A stretch of 64,000 nucleotides of DNA from Bacillus sp. HNG (lineage in GTDB: Bacteria; Bacillota; Bacilli; Bacillales; Bacillaceae_L): positions 186,001 through 250,000 of the forward strand of contig NZ_QUQV01000001.1 in NCBI RefSeq assembly GCF_003400205.1, written 5' to 3'. A program made the translations under genes and the position numbers. Positions 1 to 8,521 of the stretch are shown in pieces; the first letter of the stretch is position 1; every line of letters begins with the position of its first letter. The notes beneath the pieces were generated by a model. It had not been told where the DNA came from, did no database searches, and saw only the letters and a list, made by a program, of their open reading frames with translations.

Positions 1-189
1 GTCAAACGTGAAGGGCATGATGTGACCGAAGAAGAGTTAATTGCATTCTCTCGTAGTCGTCTGGCACACTTTAAGGCTCCGACAAAGGTAGTCTTTAGAA
101 ATGAACTACCCAAAACTGCGTCTGGTAAAATTCAAAAGGTTCATCTTCGGAAGGAATACTGGCAGGAAAAAGAAAAATTTATTAACTAA
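1..189 (+). CDS. Acyl-CoA synthetase / AMP-binding enzyme, C-terminal fragment
   Basis: Only the last 62 residues are present; the gene begins before the window. The fragment carries the C-terminal AMP-binding domain motif PKTASGKIQK, whose lysine (residue 43 of the fragment) is the catalytic Lys of the adenylation step in acyl-CoA and acetyl-CoA synthetases. These enzymes activate a carboxylic acid with ATP and transfer it to CoA in the cytoplasm. The preceding stretch LAHFKAPTKVVF is typical of fatty-acid or medium-chain acyl-CoA ligases. The substrate cannot be told from this piece. A hairpin follows seven bases after the stop. Confidence 0.85.
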   Translation, partial: VKREGHDVTEEELIAFSRSRLAHFKAPTKVVFRNELPKTASGKIQKVHLRKEYWQEKEKFIN

Positions 190-195
190 AAGGAT

Positions 196-227
196 GGACC
201 CTATTCCCCAATTGGAGAATGGGGTCC
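196..227. terminator. Bidirectional intrinsic terminator
   Basis: An 11-bp stem (GGACCCTATTC with GAATGGGGTCC, one G-U pair) lies between the convergent synthetase and EamA genes. On the minus strand it is followed by a short T-rich stretch, so it probably ends both transcripts. Confidence 0.6.
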
Positions 228-232
228 TCCAT

Positions 233-1114
233 TTACGCCTCAAGATTTTGTTCTGTTTTTTTATCTTTTGCAAACGTCCAATTAACCAAAAAGATACCTA
301 GGAAAATAAGTAAGGCTCCCCCATATACAAACCATTCAACAACCTCATTTAAAATTATCCAGCCTGAGAGAACTCCAAAGAATGGAGCAAGAAACAAGAA
401 TGCAGACGTTTTACCAGGGTCACCTTTATTAATTAAGTAAAACCAAATGGCAAATTGAACGATTGAAGCCATGATTGCAAGCCATAATATGATAAATACC
501 GATGTGGAAGTAATCGAGATTGTAGGTTCTTCAAACGTGAAGCTCATCAATAGCAGTAAGATACCACCGAATAACATTTGATAAGCTGTTAGCACCCAAA
601 TATTAAAACGAACGCCCCATTTTTTAATTAACAATGTCCCTATCGACCAGGAAATAGCCGAGCCAAGACCTAAAACTACTCCAATTTCTAATTGAAGATG
701 AAAGCCAAGCGTAATGAAAACTCCTGTAAACCCAATGATTACCCCAGTCCAATGAAAAAAGTGATAGCGAATTCCTAGAAACAACGTGCTTAAAATGACA
801 ACAAGTAAAGGATTGCTAAATGTGAGGATAGAAGATTCACCAGCAGTGATCGTTCGTAAGCTTAAAAAGATACACCCCATCACACCAGTTGTTTGAAAAA
901 GTCCGATGGTGAATATTCGCAACCAATCATAAAGTTGGTTCGGAAGTGTTTTTTTCCATACAAATAACGCCATGAGAATACCTGCAATTGTAAAGCGTAG
1001 ACCAACGAGAAGAAGTGGCGAAACATAATCTAAACCGATTTTTCCAACCGCAAAAGAAGAGCCCATTAACGCAGTAGTGGTGACAACAAGAACACCAAAT
1101 AGGAAAGGATTCAT
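233..1114 (-). CDS. EamA/DMT family transporter
   Basis: A 293-residue, very hydrophobic protein with about ten membrane segments arranged as two EamA repeats (roughly residues 5-135 and 150-280). This is the drug/metabolite transporter fold (RhaT/YdcZ-like), whose members export amino acids or other small metabolites across the cytoplasmic membrane. The glycines near the N-terminus (TTTALMGSSFAVGKIG) and the hydrophobic end of each repeat fit the family. The ATG start has a GGGAG ribosome site. The last residues form a short charged tail. It is a single gene, convergent with the synthetase tail. The substrate is unknown. Confidence 0.85.
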   Translation of the reverse strand: MNPFLFGVLVVTTTALMGSSFAVGKIGLDYVSPLLLVGLRFTIAGILMALFVWKKTLPNQLYDWLRIFTIGLFQTTGVMGCIFLSLRTITAGESSILTFSNPLLVVILSTLFLGIRYHFFHWTGVIIGFTGVFITLGFHLQLEIGVVLGLGSAISWSIGTLLIKKWGVRFNIWVLTAYQMLFGGILLLLMSFTFEEPTISITSTSVFIILWLAIMASIVQFAIWFYLINKGDPGKTSAFLFLAPFFGVLSGWIILNEVVEWFVYGGALLIFLGIFLVNWTFAKDKKTEQNLEA

Positions 1115-1540
1115 TTCATTACTCCCACTTTTTTCCTCATCATAGCATAAATTCAGGTTATACAGATACGATTTTTAGCTAAAAAACCAAATGAAAAAGG
1201 CAAGCTACAAGTGCTTACCTTTTTCAAATATCAATGAGAATTTGACAATACAAATTGAATATCCCTTCTACGCAAGAGTTGGAATTCGTACCAAGTACTG
1301 AAGTCTAAAAATTATTTTTTTCATGAAAATCGTCATTTTCACGAAAGTATAATACAACTCTGGGAATAAGCGAAATAGAATATTCAATGTATATCCCTCC
1401 ACATTGATTAGTAGTGAGAGTAAAAACTCTTCACAGAATTATTATTTACAAACTACGAATTATCATGTGTACAAGGTATGTTTTAATCGGTACAATGAAA
1501 AGATAAAATAGTACATAACCTATTTGGGGAGGAAAAGATT
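1115..1540. other. Intergenic region, no gene seen
   Basis: This 426-bp AT-rich gap separates the divergent EamA and DUF1292 genes. It contains a hairpin at 1194-1224 (AAAAAGG and CCTTTTT arms with an inner AAGC/GCTT) that looks like a terminator but has no gene to end, and a small TGAAAAT/ATTTTCA hairpin near 1324-1341. No convincing ORF with a ribosome site was found. Confidence 0.5.
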
Positions 1541-1819
1541 ATGGAAAAAGTAATTGTTGGAGAAGTTTTTTCTATCAGTGATGAATCAGGTGAAGATCAA
1601 GATGTTGAGGTACTCGGCGTCGTAACAATTGAAGGTACTGATTATGCTGCAGTTGGTTTTCTAGACGATTTAGAAGAAGATACCGAGGATGATATCGATG
1701 TTTTCTTTTTAAAGATTGATGAAGAGGGAGATTTTTCAGCGATTGAAAGCGATGAAGAATTTGATAAAGTTTCCGCAGCCTTTGACGAAATCTTTGATGA
1801 AGAGTTAGACGAAGAATAA
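1541..1819 (+). CDS. DUF1292 family acidic protein
   Basis: A 92-residue, strongly acidic protein (long Asp/Glu runs, especially in the last third) of the DUF1292 type found in Bacilli (the YrzB family). It has no signal peptide or membrane segment and is probably cytoplasmic. The pattern of a small beta-rich core around VLGVVTIEGTDYAAVGFLDD followed by an acidic tail is the family hallmark. GGGGAGGA precedes the ATG at good spacing. A strong terminator follows, so it is monocistronic. Molecular role unknown. Confidence 0.8.
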   Translation: MEKVIVGEVFSISDESGEDQDVEVLGVVTIEGTDYAAVGFLDDLEEDTEDDIDVFFLKIDEEGDFSAIESDEEFDKVSAAFDEIFDEELDEE

Positions 1820-1828
1820 AAACACCTG

Positions 1829-1855
1829 AACCCCACGAAACTCAGTGGGGTTCTT
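1829..1855 (+). terminator. Intrinsic terminator after DUF1292 gene
   Basis: Perfect 8-bp stem AACCCCAC / GTGGGGTT with an 8-base loop, followed by CTTT. Confidence 0.8.
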
Positions 1856-1963
1856 TACGTTCAACCCTTTGATTCTTTAAATATTCCAAAACATATAACA
1901 AAAATGTGCAATTCTATTCAATATTCCACAAAATTCATATAAAATGAACTATGGGCGAAAAAC

Positions 1964-1979
1964 TTTACACAAATGTAAA
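1964..1979. promoter_or_regulatory. Palindrome upstream of pncA, candidate NiaR operator
   Basis: TTTACA-CAAA-TGTAAA is a perfect inverted repeat 73 bp before the pncA start, just downstream of an AT-rich TATAAA (1938-1943) that could be a -10. Niacin genes in Bacillaceae are commonly repressed by NiaR, and a niaR gene is present at 58 kb. The match to the NiaR motif was not verified; the assignment rests on position and symmetry. Confidence 0.4.
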
Positions 1980-2051
1980 CCAAACTAAATAAAGTTTATC
2001 TTTTTGATATGAACTCAGACGGAATGATTATATTAAAGAGGAGGAAGTACT

Positions 2052-2600
2052 TTGAAAAAAGCATTGTTAAATGTAGATTACACAAATGATTTTGTTGCAA
2101 GTGACGGGGCATTAACTTGTGGGAAACCAGGGCAAGATATTGAAAAAGAAATTGTTCGTATCACTGAGGAATTTATCTCAAACGGTGATTATGTTGTATT
2201 TGCAATTGATCTTCATAAAGAAGGCGATGACCTACATCCTGAAACAAAGTTATTCCCACCTCACAATATAGAAGATACATCAGGAAGATTTCTATATGGG
2301 GATCTTCAAAGAGCTTTCAATGAACAACAAACAAATCCGAATGTATATTGGATGGATAAAACGAGATATTCTGCGTTTGCTGGAACAGACCTCGAGATTA
2401 AGTTGCGTGAACGTGGTATCAATGAAGTTCATATAGTGGGTGTTTGTACAGATATTTGTGTCCTCCACACGGCTGTTGATGCATATAACCGTGGATTTAA
2501 AATTGTGATCCACAGTTCAGCAGTGGCGAGCTTTAACCAAGCAGGTCATGAGTGGGCACTCGGACATTTTAAAGATTCAATCGGCGCAGAAGTTCGTTAG
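2052..2600 (+). CDS. pncA: Nicotinamidase (isochorismatase-like cysteine hydrolase)
   Basis: Hydrolyses nicotinamide to nicotinate and ammonia, the first step of NAD salvage. The 182-residue length fits bacterial PncA. The catalytic triad is visible as Asp9 (NVDYTNDF), Lys103 (DKTRYSAF) and Cys136 (GVCTDICVLHTA); Asp53 and His55 (AIDLH) and His71 are likely metal ligands. The start is TTG behind GAGGAGGAAG. The next gene, pncB, begins 24 bp downstream, and nadE follows, giving an operon that takes nicotinamide through to NAD. The operon context separates this from other isochorismatase-family hydrolases. Confidence 0.9.
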   Translation: MKKALLNVDYTNDFVASDGALTCGKPGQDIEKEIVRITEEFISNGDYVVFAIDLHKEGDDLHPETKLFPPHNIEDTSGRFLYGDLQRAFNEQQTNPNVYWMDKTRYSAFAGTDLEIKLRERGINEVHIVGVCTDICVLHTAVDAYNRGFKIVIHSSAVASFNQAGHEWALGHFKDSIGAEVR

Positions 2601-2624
2601 GTTATTTACTGGAGGTTATTTTTG

Positions 2625-4100
2625 ATGAACAAACATTTTAACGATGACAGCATAGCATTACATACAGATTTATATCAAATAAACATGGCAGAAATTTATT
2701 GGCGGGAAGGATTACATAACCGTAGAGCAGTCTTTGAGGTAAACTTTCGGAAGCTTCCGTTTGGGAATGGATATGCAGTTTATGCTGGACTTGAGAGAAT
2801 TATCCATTTTCTAGAAAACTTCTCATTCAGTGAAACGGACATCGCCTATTTAAAGGAAGAAGGATATAAAGAAGATTTTCTTAATTATCTAAAGGAACTT
2901 CGTTTTACTGGAACTTTACGTTCAATGAAGGAAGGAGAAGTCGTTTTTGCAAATGAACCTCTTCTTCGTATTGAAGGCCCCATTTGTGAAGTTGTATTAT
3001 TAGAAACTCCAATCTTAAATATTATTAATTACCAAACGCTGATTGCCACAAAGGCTTCCCGTATTAAGCAGGTTGTTGGAGACCAAAATGCTATGGAATT
3101 CGGTACAAGACGAGCACAAGAAATGGATGCGGCGATTTGGGGAACAAGAGCTGCATATATCGCTGGATTTGATTCAACCTCAAATGTACGAGCAGGCAAA
3201 TTATTTGGTATACCCATTTCTGGTACACATGCTCATTCATTAGTACAAGCATATCGAGATGAGTATCAAGCGTTTAAACATTATGCAAGCACACATAAAG
3301 ATTGTGTTTTTCTCGTTGATACATATGATACATTGAAATCCGGTGTTCCGAATGCCATTAGAGTTGCCAAGGAAGAAGGAGACAATATTAATTTCATTGG
3401 AATACGCCTTGATAGTGGTGACTTGTCCTATTTATCAAAAGAAGCACGAAAAATGCTTGATGAAGCAGGATTTAAGGACGCAATAATTGTGGCTTCGAAT
3501 GATCTTGATGAACATACGATTATCAACTTAAAATCCCAAGGGGCTAAAATCGACTCATGGGGGATCGGAACAAAGCTAATTACTGCTTATGACCAACCAG
3601 CTCTTGGTGCTGTCTACAAACTTGTGTCAATTGAAGATAAAAATGGGGATATGGTAGACACTATAAAAATAAGCGGGAACCCTGAAAAGGTTTCAACACC
3701 AGGATTAAAGCGAGTATATAGAATCATTAATAAAAATAGTCGAAAATCTGAAGGTGACTATATTACTCTTGAACACGAGGAACCACAGAATGAGAAGCGA
3801 ATCAAAATGTTCCATCCGGTTCATACATTTATAAGTAAATTTGTTACGAATTTTGAAGCACGTGAATTGCAGTATACAATTTTTGATCATGGTAAACTTG
3901 TGTATGAGATTCCAACTTTACAGGAAATTCGCTCGTTTTTAAATGAAAATCTGGAATTACTATGGGATGAGTACAAGCGCCCGACGATGCCAGAGGAATA
4001 TCCAGTCGACCTAAGCCAGGAATGCTGGAATAATAAAATGAAACGAATTGAAGAAGTAAAGGAAAATATCGAAGAAATGATTGGGAAAATGAACAATTAA
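2625..4100 (+). CDS. pncB: Nicotinate phosphoribosyltransferase
   Basis: Converts nicotinate and PRPP, with ATP, into nicotinate mononucleotide; cytoplasmic, second step of the Preiss-Handler salvage route. The protein is 491 residues, the length of the Bacillus type (YueK). The region SGTHAHSLV (about residues 199-207) holds the histidine phosphorylated during catalysis, and [19 protein letters not shown] and RLDSGDL are family signatures around the active site. An ATG at 2625 is preceded by GGAGG at nine bases; an in-frame TTG at 2622 is an alternative. Second gene of the pncA-pncB-nadE operon. Confidence 0.93.
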   Translation: MNKHFNDDSIALHTDLYQINMAEIYWREGLHNRRAVFEVNFRKLPFGNGYAVYAGLERIIHFLENFSFSETDIAYLKEEGYKEDFLNYLKELRFTGTLRSMKEGEVVFANEPLLRIEGPICEVVLLETPILNIINYQTLIATKASRIKQVVGDQNAMEFGTRRAQEMDAAIWGTRAAYIAGFDSTSNVRAGKLFGIPISGTHAHSLVQAYRDEYQAFKHYASTHKDCVFLVDTYDTLKSGVPNAIRVAKEEGDNINFIGIRLDSGDLSYLSKEARKMLDEAGFKDAIIVASNDLDEHTIINLKSQGAKIDSWGIGTKLITAYDQPALGAVYKLVSIEDKNGDMVDTIKISGNPEKVSTPGLKRVYRIINKNSRKSEGDYITLEHEEPQNEKRIKMFHPVHTFISKFVTNFEARELQYTIFDHGKLVYEIPTLQEIRSFLNENLELLWDEYKRPTMPEEYPVDLSQECWNNKMKRIEEVKENIEEMIGKMNN

Positions 4101-4144
4101 CCAGTTTGTTGCGAAAAGACCATTTTAAAATGGAGGGATCTTTC

Positions 4145-4963
4145 ATGAGTATTCAGCAACAGATAATCAAAGAATTACATGTAAAGCCAACAATTGACCC
4201 AAAAGAAGAAATTAAACGTAGGGTAAACTTTTTAAAGGAATATGTCATAAAAAGCAAAACGAATGGATTTGTACTAGGAATAAGTGGTGGACAGGATTCT
4301 ACTTTAGCAGGGAAGCTTTGTCAAATGGCTGCCATGGAACTTCGAAATGAGGGGCATGAGGCCACATTTATTGCTGTTCGTTTGCCTTATCGTGTTCAAA
4401 AGGACGAAGAGGATGCAAAAGCAGCTCTTGCATTTATCAATCCAGACCGTGCAATCACCTTTGATATTGCAACTACTGTTGATGCCTTTGTGATGGAGTA
4501 CAAGAAATCGACTTCTGAAGAGATCAATGATTTTAATAAGGGAAATGTAAAGGCAAGAGAAAGAATGATTGCTCAATATGCAGTTGGTGGGATGCATAAT
4601 TTATTAGTGGTAGGAACCGACCATGCCGCTGAAGCAGTCACTGGTTTCTTCACTAAATATGGGGATGGGGGAGCCGACATCCTTCCATTAACAGGGTTAA
4701 CCAAACGACAAGGACGTGCCCTTTTACAGGAGCTAGGTGCAGAGGAACGTCTGTATTTAAAGGTTCCAACAGCTGATTTATTAGACGTAAAACCATTGCA
4801 GGCTGATGAAACGGAGTTAGGGATTAGCTATGAAATTCTTGACGATTATTTGGAAGGAAAAACAGTTTCAAAAGAAGATGCAGAAAAAATAGAAAAACGC
4901 TATCAAATATCCAAACATAAACGACATTTGCCAGCAAGTATGTTTGATGACTGGTGGAAATAG
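4145..4963 (+). CDS. nadE: NH3-dependent NAD+ synthetase
   Basis: Adenylates nicotinate adenine dinucleotide and amidates it with ammonia to NAD+. The 272-residue size matches the ammonia-dependent, single-domain form; no glutaminase domain is present. The ATP-pyrophosphatase P-loop SGGQDS is at residues 47-52 and the family motif [22 protein letters not shown] follows. GGAGG precedes the ATG at 4145; the longer frame upstream lacks a ribosome site. Last gene of the NAD salvage operon; nadD, needed between pncB and nadE, is not here. A terminator follows at once. Confidence 0.95.
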   Translation: MSIQQQIIKELHVKPTIDPKEEIKRRVNFLKEYVIKSKTNGFVLGISGGQDSTLAGKLCQMAAMELRNEGHEATFIAVRLPYRVQKDEEDAKAALAFINPDRAITFDIATTVDAFVMEYKKSTSEEINDFNKGNVKARERMIAQYAVGGMHNLLVVGTDHAAEAVTGFFTKYGDGGADILPLTGLTKRQGRALLQELGAEERLYLKVPTADLLDVKPLQADETELGISYEILDDYLEGKTVSKEDAEKIEKRYQISKHKRHLPASMFDDWWK

Positions 4964-4969
4964 TTCCGA

Positions 4970-5003
4970 GCCTGTTTCTGAAAAATTAGAGACAGGCTTT
5001 TTT
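4970..5003 (+). terminator. Intrinsic terminator of the NAD operon
   Basis: GCCTGT and ACAGGC arms extended by TCT/AGA, followed by six T residues. Confidence 0.85.
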
Positions 5004-5074
5004 CTATATGTGGCTATTGCTCGTTGGAAACTTTTGTTAAAATAAAGGGATAAAAGAACAAAGGAGTTTATCTT

Positions 5075-5977
5075 TTGAAAAATCTAATGATCGTGGTTTC
5101 AAGTTTAGTCATTCTGATTTTACTTATTTCCATTTTTCAATATGAAAAATCTTTTGATGAAACACAGCCTATGCAGGAGGATATTTCAAGTCCATCTAAA
5201 AATCGAGAGAGACCTGAGTCTTTACAACCAACCATTGTGACGGATTCAATTGGTTACACACTGCAAAATAATGAATTAAAGATTACATATGACAACGGGC
5301 AGGAGTGGGTTACAGTTCCAGTAGAAGTAGAGCAACTATTTAGTGGAGAATATAACGGAAACAAAACAGAACTTATGAATGACAGCTTTATTCTAACAGA
5401 TAAAAGAGCATCTTTTATCTATATAGAAGATAGTATTAAACTAATTACATCACACGACAAGGGTGTAACATGGCAGGAATCAACGATCTATCAACATGCT
5501 CCAGCCATCAGATTTCGGAAAGTGGATTTCCTCAATGAAAAATTTGGATATGTTATTGTTTCTGGGGATCGAACAATGTCTCAGGAATGGTCAGCTGCAT
5601 TCATCACAAATGACGGGGGAAAAACGTGGAGAGAAACAGCGTACCCAGGTACAACCAGGCTTTTATATAATGGTGGCTTTGTCGATGAAAACACTGGCTT
5701 CTTATCATACGGAATCATTAATCCGGAAGAACCTGATTTTTATATAACGTCAGATGCTGGATTTTCATGGAATAAAGCCACATTTTCTATCCCAGAAAAA
5801 TTTGCTAAGGTTTTTGTAACGGCAGAGGTTCCATTCAAAGAAGATGGTCATCTTGCTGTTCTTCTTAACCAAGGACCTAATGGAGATTATATGGGTGGAA
5901 AGGTGAAAGGGAAATTTGTTTCATTTGATCGAGGATTGTCGTGGGAGTTCACATCGGAGGTAGCATCAAATGAATAA
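5075..5977 (+). CDS. Membrane-anchored Asp-box (BNR) beta-propeller protein
   Basis: A 300-residue protein with one N-terminal hydrophobic segment (about residues 3-21), so it is probably tethered outside the membrane. Five Asp-box motifs (S/T-x-D-x-G-x-x-W) are visible at about residues 71-78, 126-133, 178-185, 225-232 and 283-290, for example SHDKGVTW and TNDGGKTW. Their regular spacing of about 50 residues indicates a sialidase-like/YCF48-like propeller; catalytic sialidase residues are not apparent, so an enzymatic role is not claimed. TTG start behind AAAGGAG. Its end overlaps the start of the next membrane-protein gene by 8 bp, indicating translational coupling. Function unknown. Confidence 0.7.
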   Translation: MKNLMIVVSSLVILILLISIFQYEKSFDETQPMQEDISSPSKNRERPESLQPTIVTDSIGYTLQNNELKITYDNGQEWVTVPVEVEQLFSGEYNGNKTELMNDSFILTDKRASFIYIEDSIKLITSHDKGVTWQESTIYQHAPAIRFRKVDFLNEKFGYVIVSGDRTMSQEWSAAFITNDGGKTWRETAYPGTTRLLYNGGFVDENTGFLSYGIINPEEPDFYITSDAGFSWNKATFSIPEKFAKVFVTAEVPFKEDGHLAVLLNQGPNGDYMGGKVKGKFVSFDRGLSWEFTSEVASNE

Positions 5978-6797
5978 TCATAAAAAAACAATAGGATCGT
6001 TCTTTTTTGTAATCGCAATCGGATTTTTTCTTCTTCAAATTGGCTATCTTTACCTCCATTCCAAATTTCTAATTGAGTATAGTGATAATCGATTATTTTA
6101 CGTGATTAATATTTTCGTTGGTATTTTGTTAAGTCTGTCATTTTGGATGGTCCTGAACATAAAAAAGAAAGTAAGGATTCTTTACTCATTTGTATTTCTG
6201 TTGTTTATTATTTTTAATGTCATCATGCTTTTTAAACATCCGATCACCCAAATCATAAGTGTTTCACCTGATTTTGAGCATATATTCATAGTAAAAGAAA
6301 ATAGGGAGGAAGCACATTATTATCGAACTTATTATGGAATTTTCGCTCGCCAAAAGGAGAATCTTCCATATCAAATGAATGGTGAATATAAAATTGATTG
6401 GCTAGCACCTGATGTTGCAGCGATGACCTATAAGGCGAAAGACAATTCAATTCACCAATATATTGGTACATATGGTGACCGAGGTAGAGGTGGATCGTAT
6501 TATTATGTGGGTTCTGCCATACATGGCGAATGGAAGGGTACCAATTCTAAAATATGGACTGGCACAGATGGAATTTCCATCGAACATTCTGGAAATACGG
6601 AAACCTTTAGCTGGGATCATGTTATTCAATTTGGTACTATAGCAGTTGTTTTAGTTGAAAATAAAGAAGCTAAATGGACAATTGCGTTAAATGATGATTT
6701 TAAAATAGATCCTTCTACAGGAATAGGTGTATCAGGAACGATTAGTCTGTACAAGGCATCAATGGGGGACATTGAACTTATTACGCTTCAAAGATAA
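5970..6797 (+). CDS. Membrane protein of unknown function
   Basis: 275 residues. Three hydrophobic segments lie in the first third (about residues 9-30, 44-66 and 70-90), followed by a roughly 180-residue hydrophilic domain rich in aromatic residues and beta-strand-like stretches that probably faces outward. No family was recognised. The ATG lies inside the end of the preceding propeller gene, so the two are probably made together and may form one cell-surface unit. It is followed by a bidirectional terminator. Confidence 0.65.
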   Translation: MNNHKKTIGSFFFVIAIGFFLLQIGYLYLHSKFLIEYSDNRLFYVINIFVGILLSLSFWMVLNIKKKVRILYSFVFLLFIIFNVIMLFKHPITQIISVSPDFEHIFIVKENREEAHYYRTYYGIFARQKENLPYQMNGEYKIDWLAPDVAAMTYKAKDNSIHQYIGTYGDRGRGGSYYYVGSAIHGEWKGTNSKIWTGTDGISIEHSGNTETFSWDHVIQFGTIAVVLVENKEAKWTIALNDDFKIDPSTGIGVSGTISLYKASMGDIELITLQR

Positions 6798-6820
6798 GAA
6801 CGCACTCCTTTGGTGCGTTC
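6798..6820. terminator. Bidirectional hairpin between convergent genes
   Basis: Perfect 8-bp stem GAACGCAC / GTGCGTTC with a 7-base loop, followed by a weak T-rich tract on the plus strand. Confidence 0.6.
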
Positions 6821-6828
6821 CCTGTTTA

Positions 6829-7044
6829 TTATCGTCTTTTCTTTTTCGAATCGTCAACTGCTTTCTTTTTCACAATCCGGTCTAACTCAACCTGGACATG
6901 AATATTTCTTTCATCAATATCGATTACTTTGGAAACTTTTCCTTTTTTTCCTTTTATTTTGATTGCGTCATCAACAGATGGCACCGTTTGCACTAGTTGG
7001 GTTAATAAAAGATTTTTATTTTCAAAGTAATGAACAACATACAT
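6829..7044 (-). CDS. Small conserved-type basic protein, function unknown
   Basis: A 71-residue protein starting MYVVHYFENKN, with a beta-rich central part (DDAIKIKGKKGKVSKVIDID) and a very basic C-terminus (KKKAVDDSKKKRR) that could contact nucleic acid or the membrane. The ATG at 7044 has AAGAGGTG at six bases on the minus strand; an upstream in-frame GTG overlaps that site and is less likely. No family recognised; the ribosome site and composition make it a likely real gene. Convergent with the membrane-protein gene. Confidence 0.6.
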   Translation of the reverse strand: MYVVHYFENKNLLLTQLVQTVPSVDDAIKIKGKKGKVSKVIDIDERNIHVQVELDRIVKKKAVDDSKKKRR

Positions 7045-7149
7045 GCTTATCACCTCTTAGAATTAGTTATAAGAGCCCAAATATTTACGTGATAATATAT
7101 GTTTAAAAAATGTTTTGGTACATAAAATTCAAAATAAATTTAGGTGGGG

Positions 7150-7728
7150 ATGAATTTGATTATAAGAGAATACAAGAGTACTGATGAGGTAGGATGGGTT
7201 CGCTGCAGGGTGTTGTCATTTTTAGATACTGCGTATTTTGATAATGTTCTGCAGGGGAAAGAAAAATACGAAAACCCGGCAATTGAATTAGTTGCGGTTG
7301 AAAATGGGCAAGTTCTTGGATTGTTGGACATTGAGTATGAAATTGAGGAAAGAACGATTTGTTCAAGAGGTAGTGGACTTGGAGGAATGTTATGGCACAT
7401 TGCTGTTCATCCCGATTTTAGGAGGGAGGGAATAGGTGCACAATTGCTCAGAGAGGCTGAACAAATAGCAAAAATAAAGAATTTAAATCGACTTGAAGCA
7501 TGGACGAGAAATGACAAGTGGGTTCAAAATTGGTACGAAAAATTTGGATTTCGAAGGGTAGATTCCTATTTGCATGTTTATCTTGAAGGGAATGAAGAAC
7601 TTCAGAGCAATATTCCTGACCTAATCCCAATGCATACGTTCGCCCATTATGTAGGAAAGAATCATCAAATGATAAAAGGAAAGTTTTCCCGAGTTCATGA
7701 ATGTGTTTGTTATGAAAAAACGTTGTAG
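7150..7728 (+). CDS. GNAT family N-acetyltransferase
   Basis: A 192-residue acetyltransferase that transfers an acetyl group from acetyl-CoA to an unknown amine. The acetyl-CoA pyrophosphate loop is RREGIGAQLL, preceded by the beta-4 strand MLWHIAVHPDFR, and followed by AEQIAKIKNLNRLEAWTR and the C-terminal FGF motif (WYEKFGFRRVD), the usual GNAT order. The start is not certain: ATG 7150 is very close to AGGTGGGG, while an in-frame TTG at 7156 has better spacing. Single gene followed by a palindrome and a terminator. Confidence 0.8.
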   Translation: MNLIIREYKSTDEVGWVRCRVLSFLDTAYFDNVLQGKEKYENPAIELVAVENGQVLGLLDIEYEIEERTICSRGSGLGGMLWHIAVHPDFRREGIGAQLLREAEQIAKIKNLNRLEAWTRNDKWVQNWYEKFGFRRVDSYLHVYLEGNEELQSNIPDLIPMHTFAHYVGKNHQMIKGKFSRVHECVCYEKTL

Positions 7729-7729
7729 T

Positions 7730-7752
7730 TTTACATAATAATATTATGTAAA
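7730..7752. repeat. Perfect 23-bp palindrome after the GNAT gene
   Basis: Arms TTTACATAATA and TATTATGTAAA around a central A. It lies two bases after the GNAT stop and before a separate terminator, so it may be an extra stem or a protein-binding site. All-AT composition apart from one C/G pair. Confidence 0.5.
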
Positions 7753-7762
7753 CAAGCATAAT

Positions 7763-7793
7763 GAACGTACAAATTATTCCTGTTTGTACGTTC
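7763..7793. terminator. Hairpin terminator between convergent genes
   Basis: Perfect 11-bp stem GAACGTACAAA / TTTGTACGTTC with a 9-base loop, followed by ACTTTTG on the plus strand. Confidence 0.75.
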
Positions 7794-7821
7794 ACTTTTG
7801 ATTGATAAAAGCTATATCGTT

Positions 7822-8394
7822 TTATTTTGATGTCATCCCACCAGAAACTACAAATTTCATTGCATCCTCAGGCTTAACGTCAATAATTTCCACTTCATCC
7901 TTGGGAATTAAAAAGGTGAAACCAGCAATTTGAAAAGTTTGCTGAATATAAACAGCGACATAGTCCTTCAATGGATCATAAAAACTTTCGACATCTTCAG
8001 TCGTAATAAAACCAATTGCTTTTACGTCTGTACCTGGTATTGTCACAAGTGCAACCTTTGAAAATGACTTCTTTTCACCAAGAAAGGAATTGAATGTATC
8101 CTTAATAACAGAGTATAGAGTTTTAATTAACGGAATTCTTTCTAACAATCTGTCAATCAAACGGAAAATAGCTCCCGCAAATACTTTCGTTGATAACCAG
8201 CCTAGAATCGTAATGACGACAAACGTGAGTACTAATCCAATTCCGGGGATATAATCCTCTCTCAAATACGGCTTCAGGAAATTCCCTAAAATCCCATCTA
8301 AAAACAAAAAGACTTTAAAAACTACATACACAACTAAAATAATCGGAACAATTGTCAAAATTCCATTAATAAAATTTCGTAAGATGCTTTTCAT
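7822..8394 (-). CDS. DUF502 family membrane protein
   Basis: 190 residues with two N-terminal membrane segments (about residues 8-32 and 52-75) and a soluble C-terminal domain. The motifs LLERIPLIKTLYSVIKD and FLIPKDEVEII match the DUF502 family, small inner-membrane proteins of unknown role in many bacteria. ATG start with AAGGAG upstream. It stands alone between a convergent GNAT gene and a co-directional MFS gene with its own terminator. Confidence 0.8.
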   Translation of the reverse strand: MKSILRNFINGILTIVPIILVVYVVFKVFLFLDGILGNFLKPYLREDYIPGIGLVLTFVVITILGWLSTKVFAGAIFRLIDRLLERIPLIKTLYSVIKDTFNSFLGEKKSFSKVALVTIPGTDVKAIGFITTEDVESFYDPLKDYVAVYIQQTFQIAGFTFLIPKDEVEIIDVKPEDAMKFVVSGGMTSK

Positions 8395-8494
8395 TTATAT
8401 TTCTCCTTAAATCCCTTTTGTGTTGCTTAAAGATTTTACACCATGGTCAAACCAGAATACAAATGTCCATAGTTCTATTTTTAGGCGTTTTTAA

Positions 8495-8521
8495 AGGGCA
8501 AACTTTGGATTAGCTTGCCCT
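8495..8521 (-). terminator. Hairpin at the end of the MFS gene
   Basis: AGGGCAA / TTGCCCT stem overlapping the last codons of the MFS gene, followed on the minus strand by TTTAAAAA. Modest strength. Confidence 0.45.
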
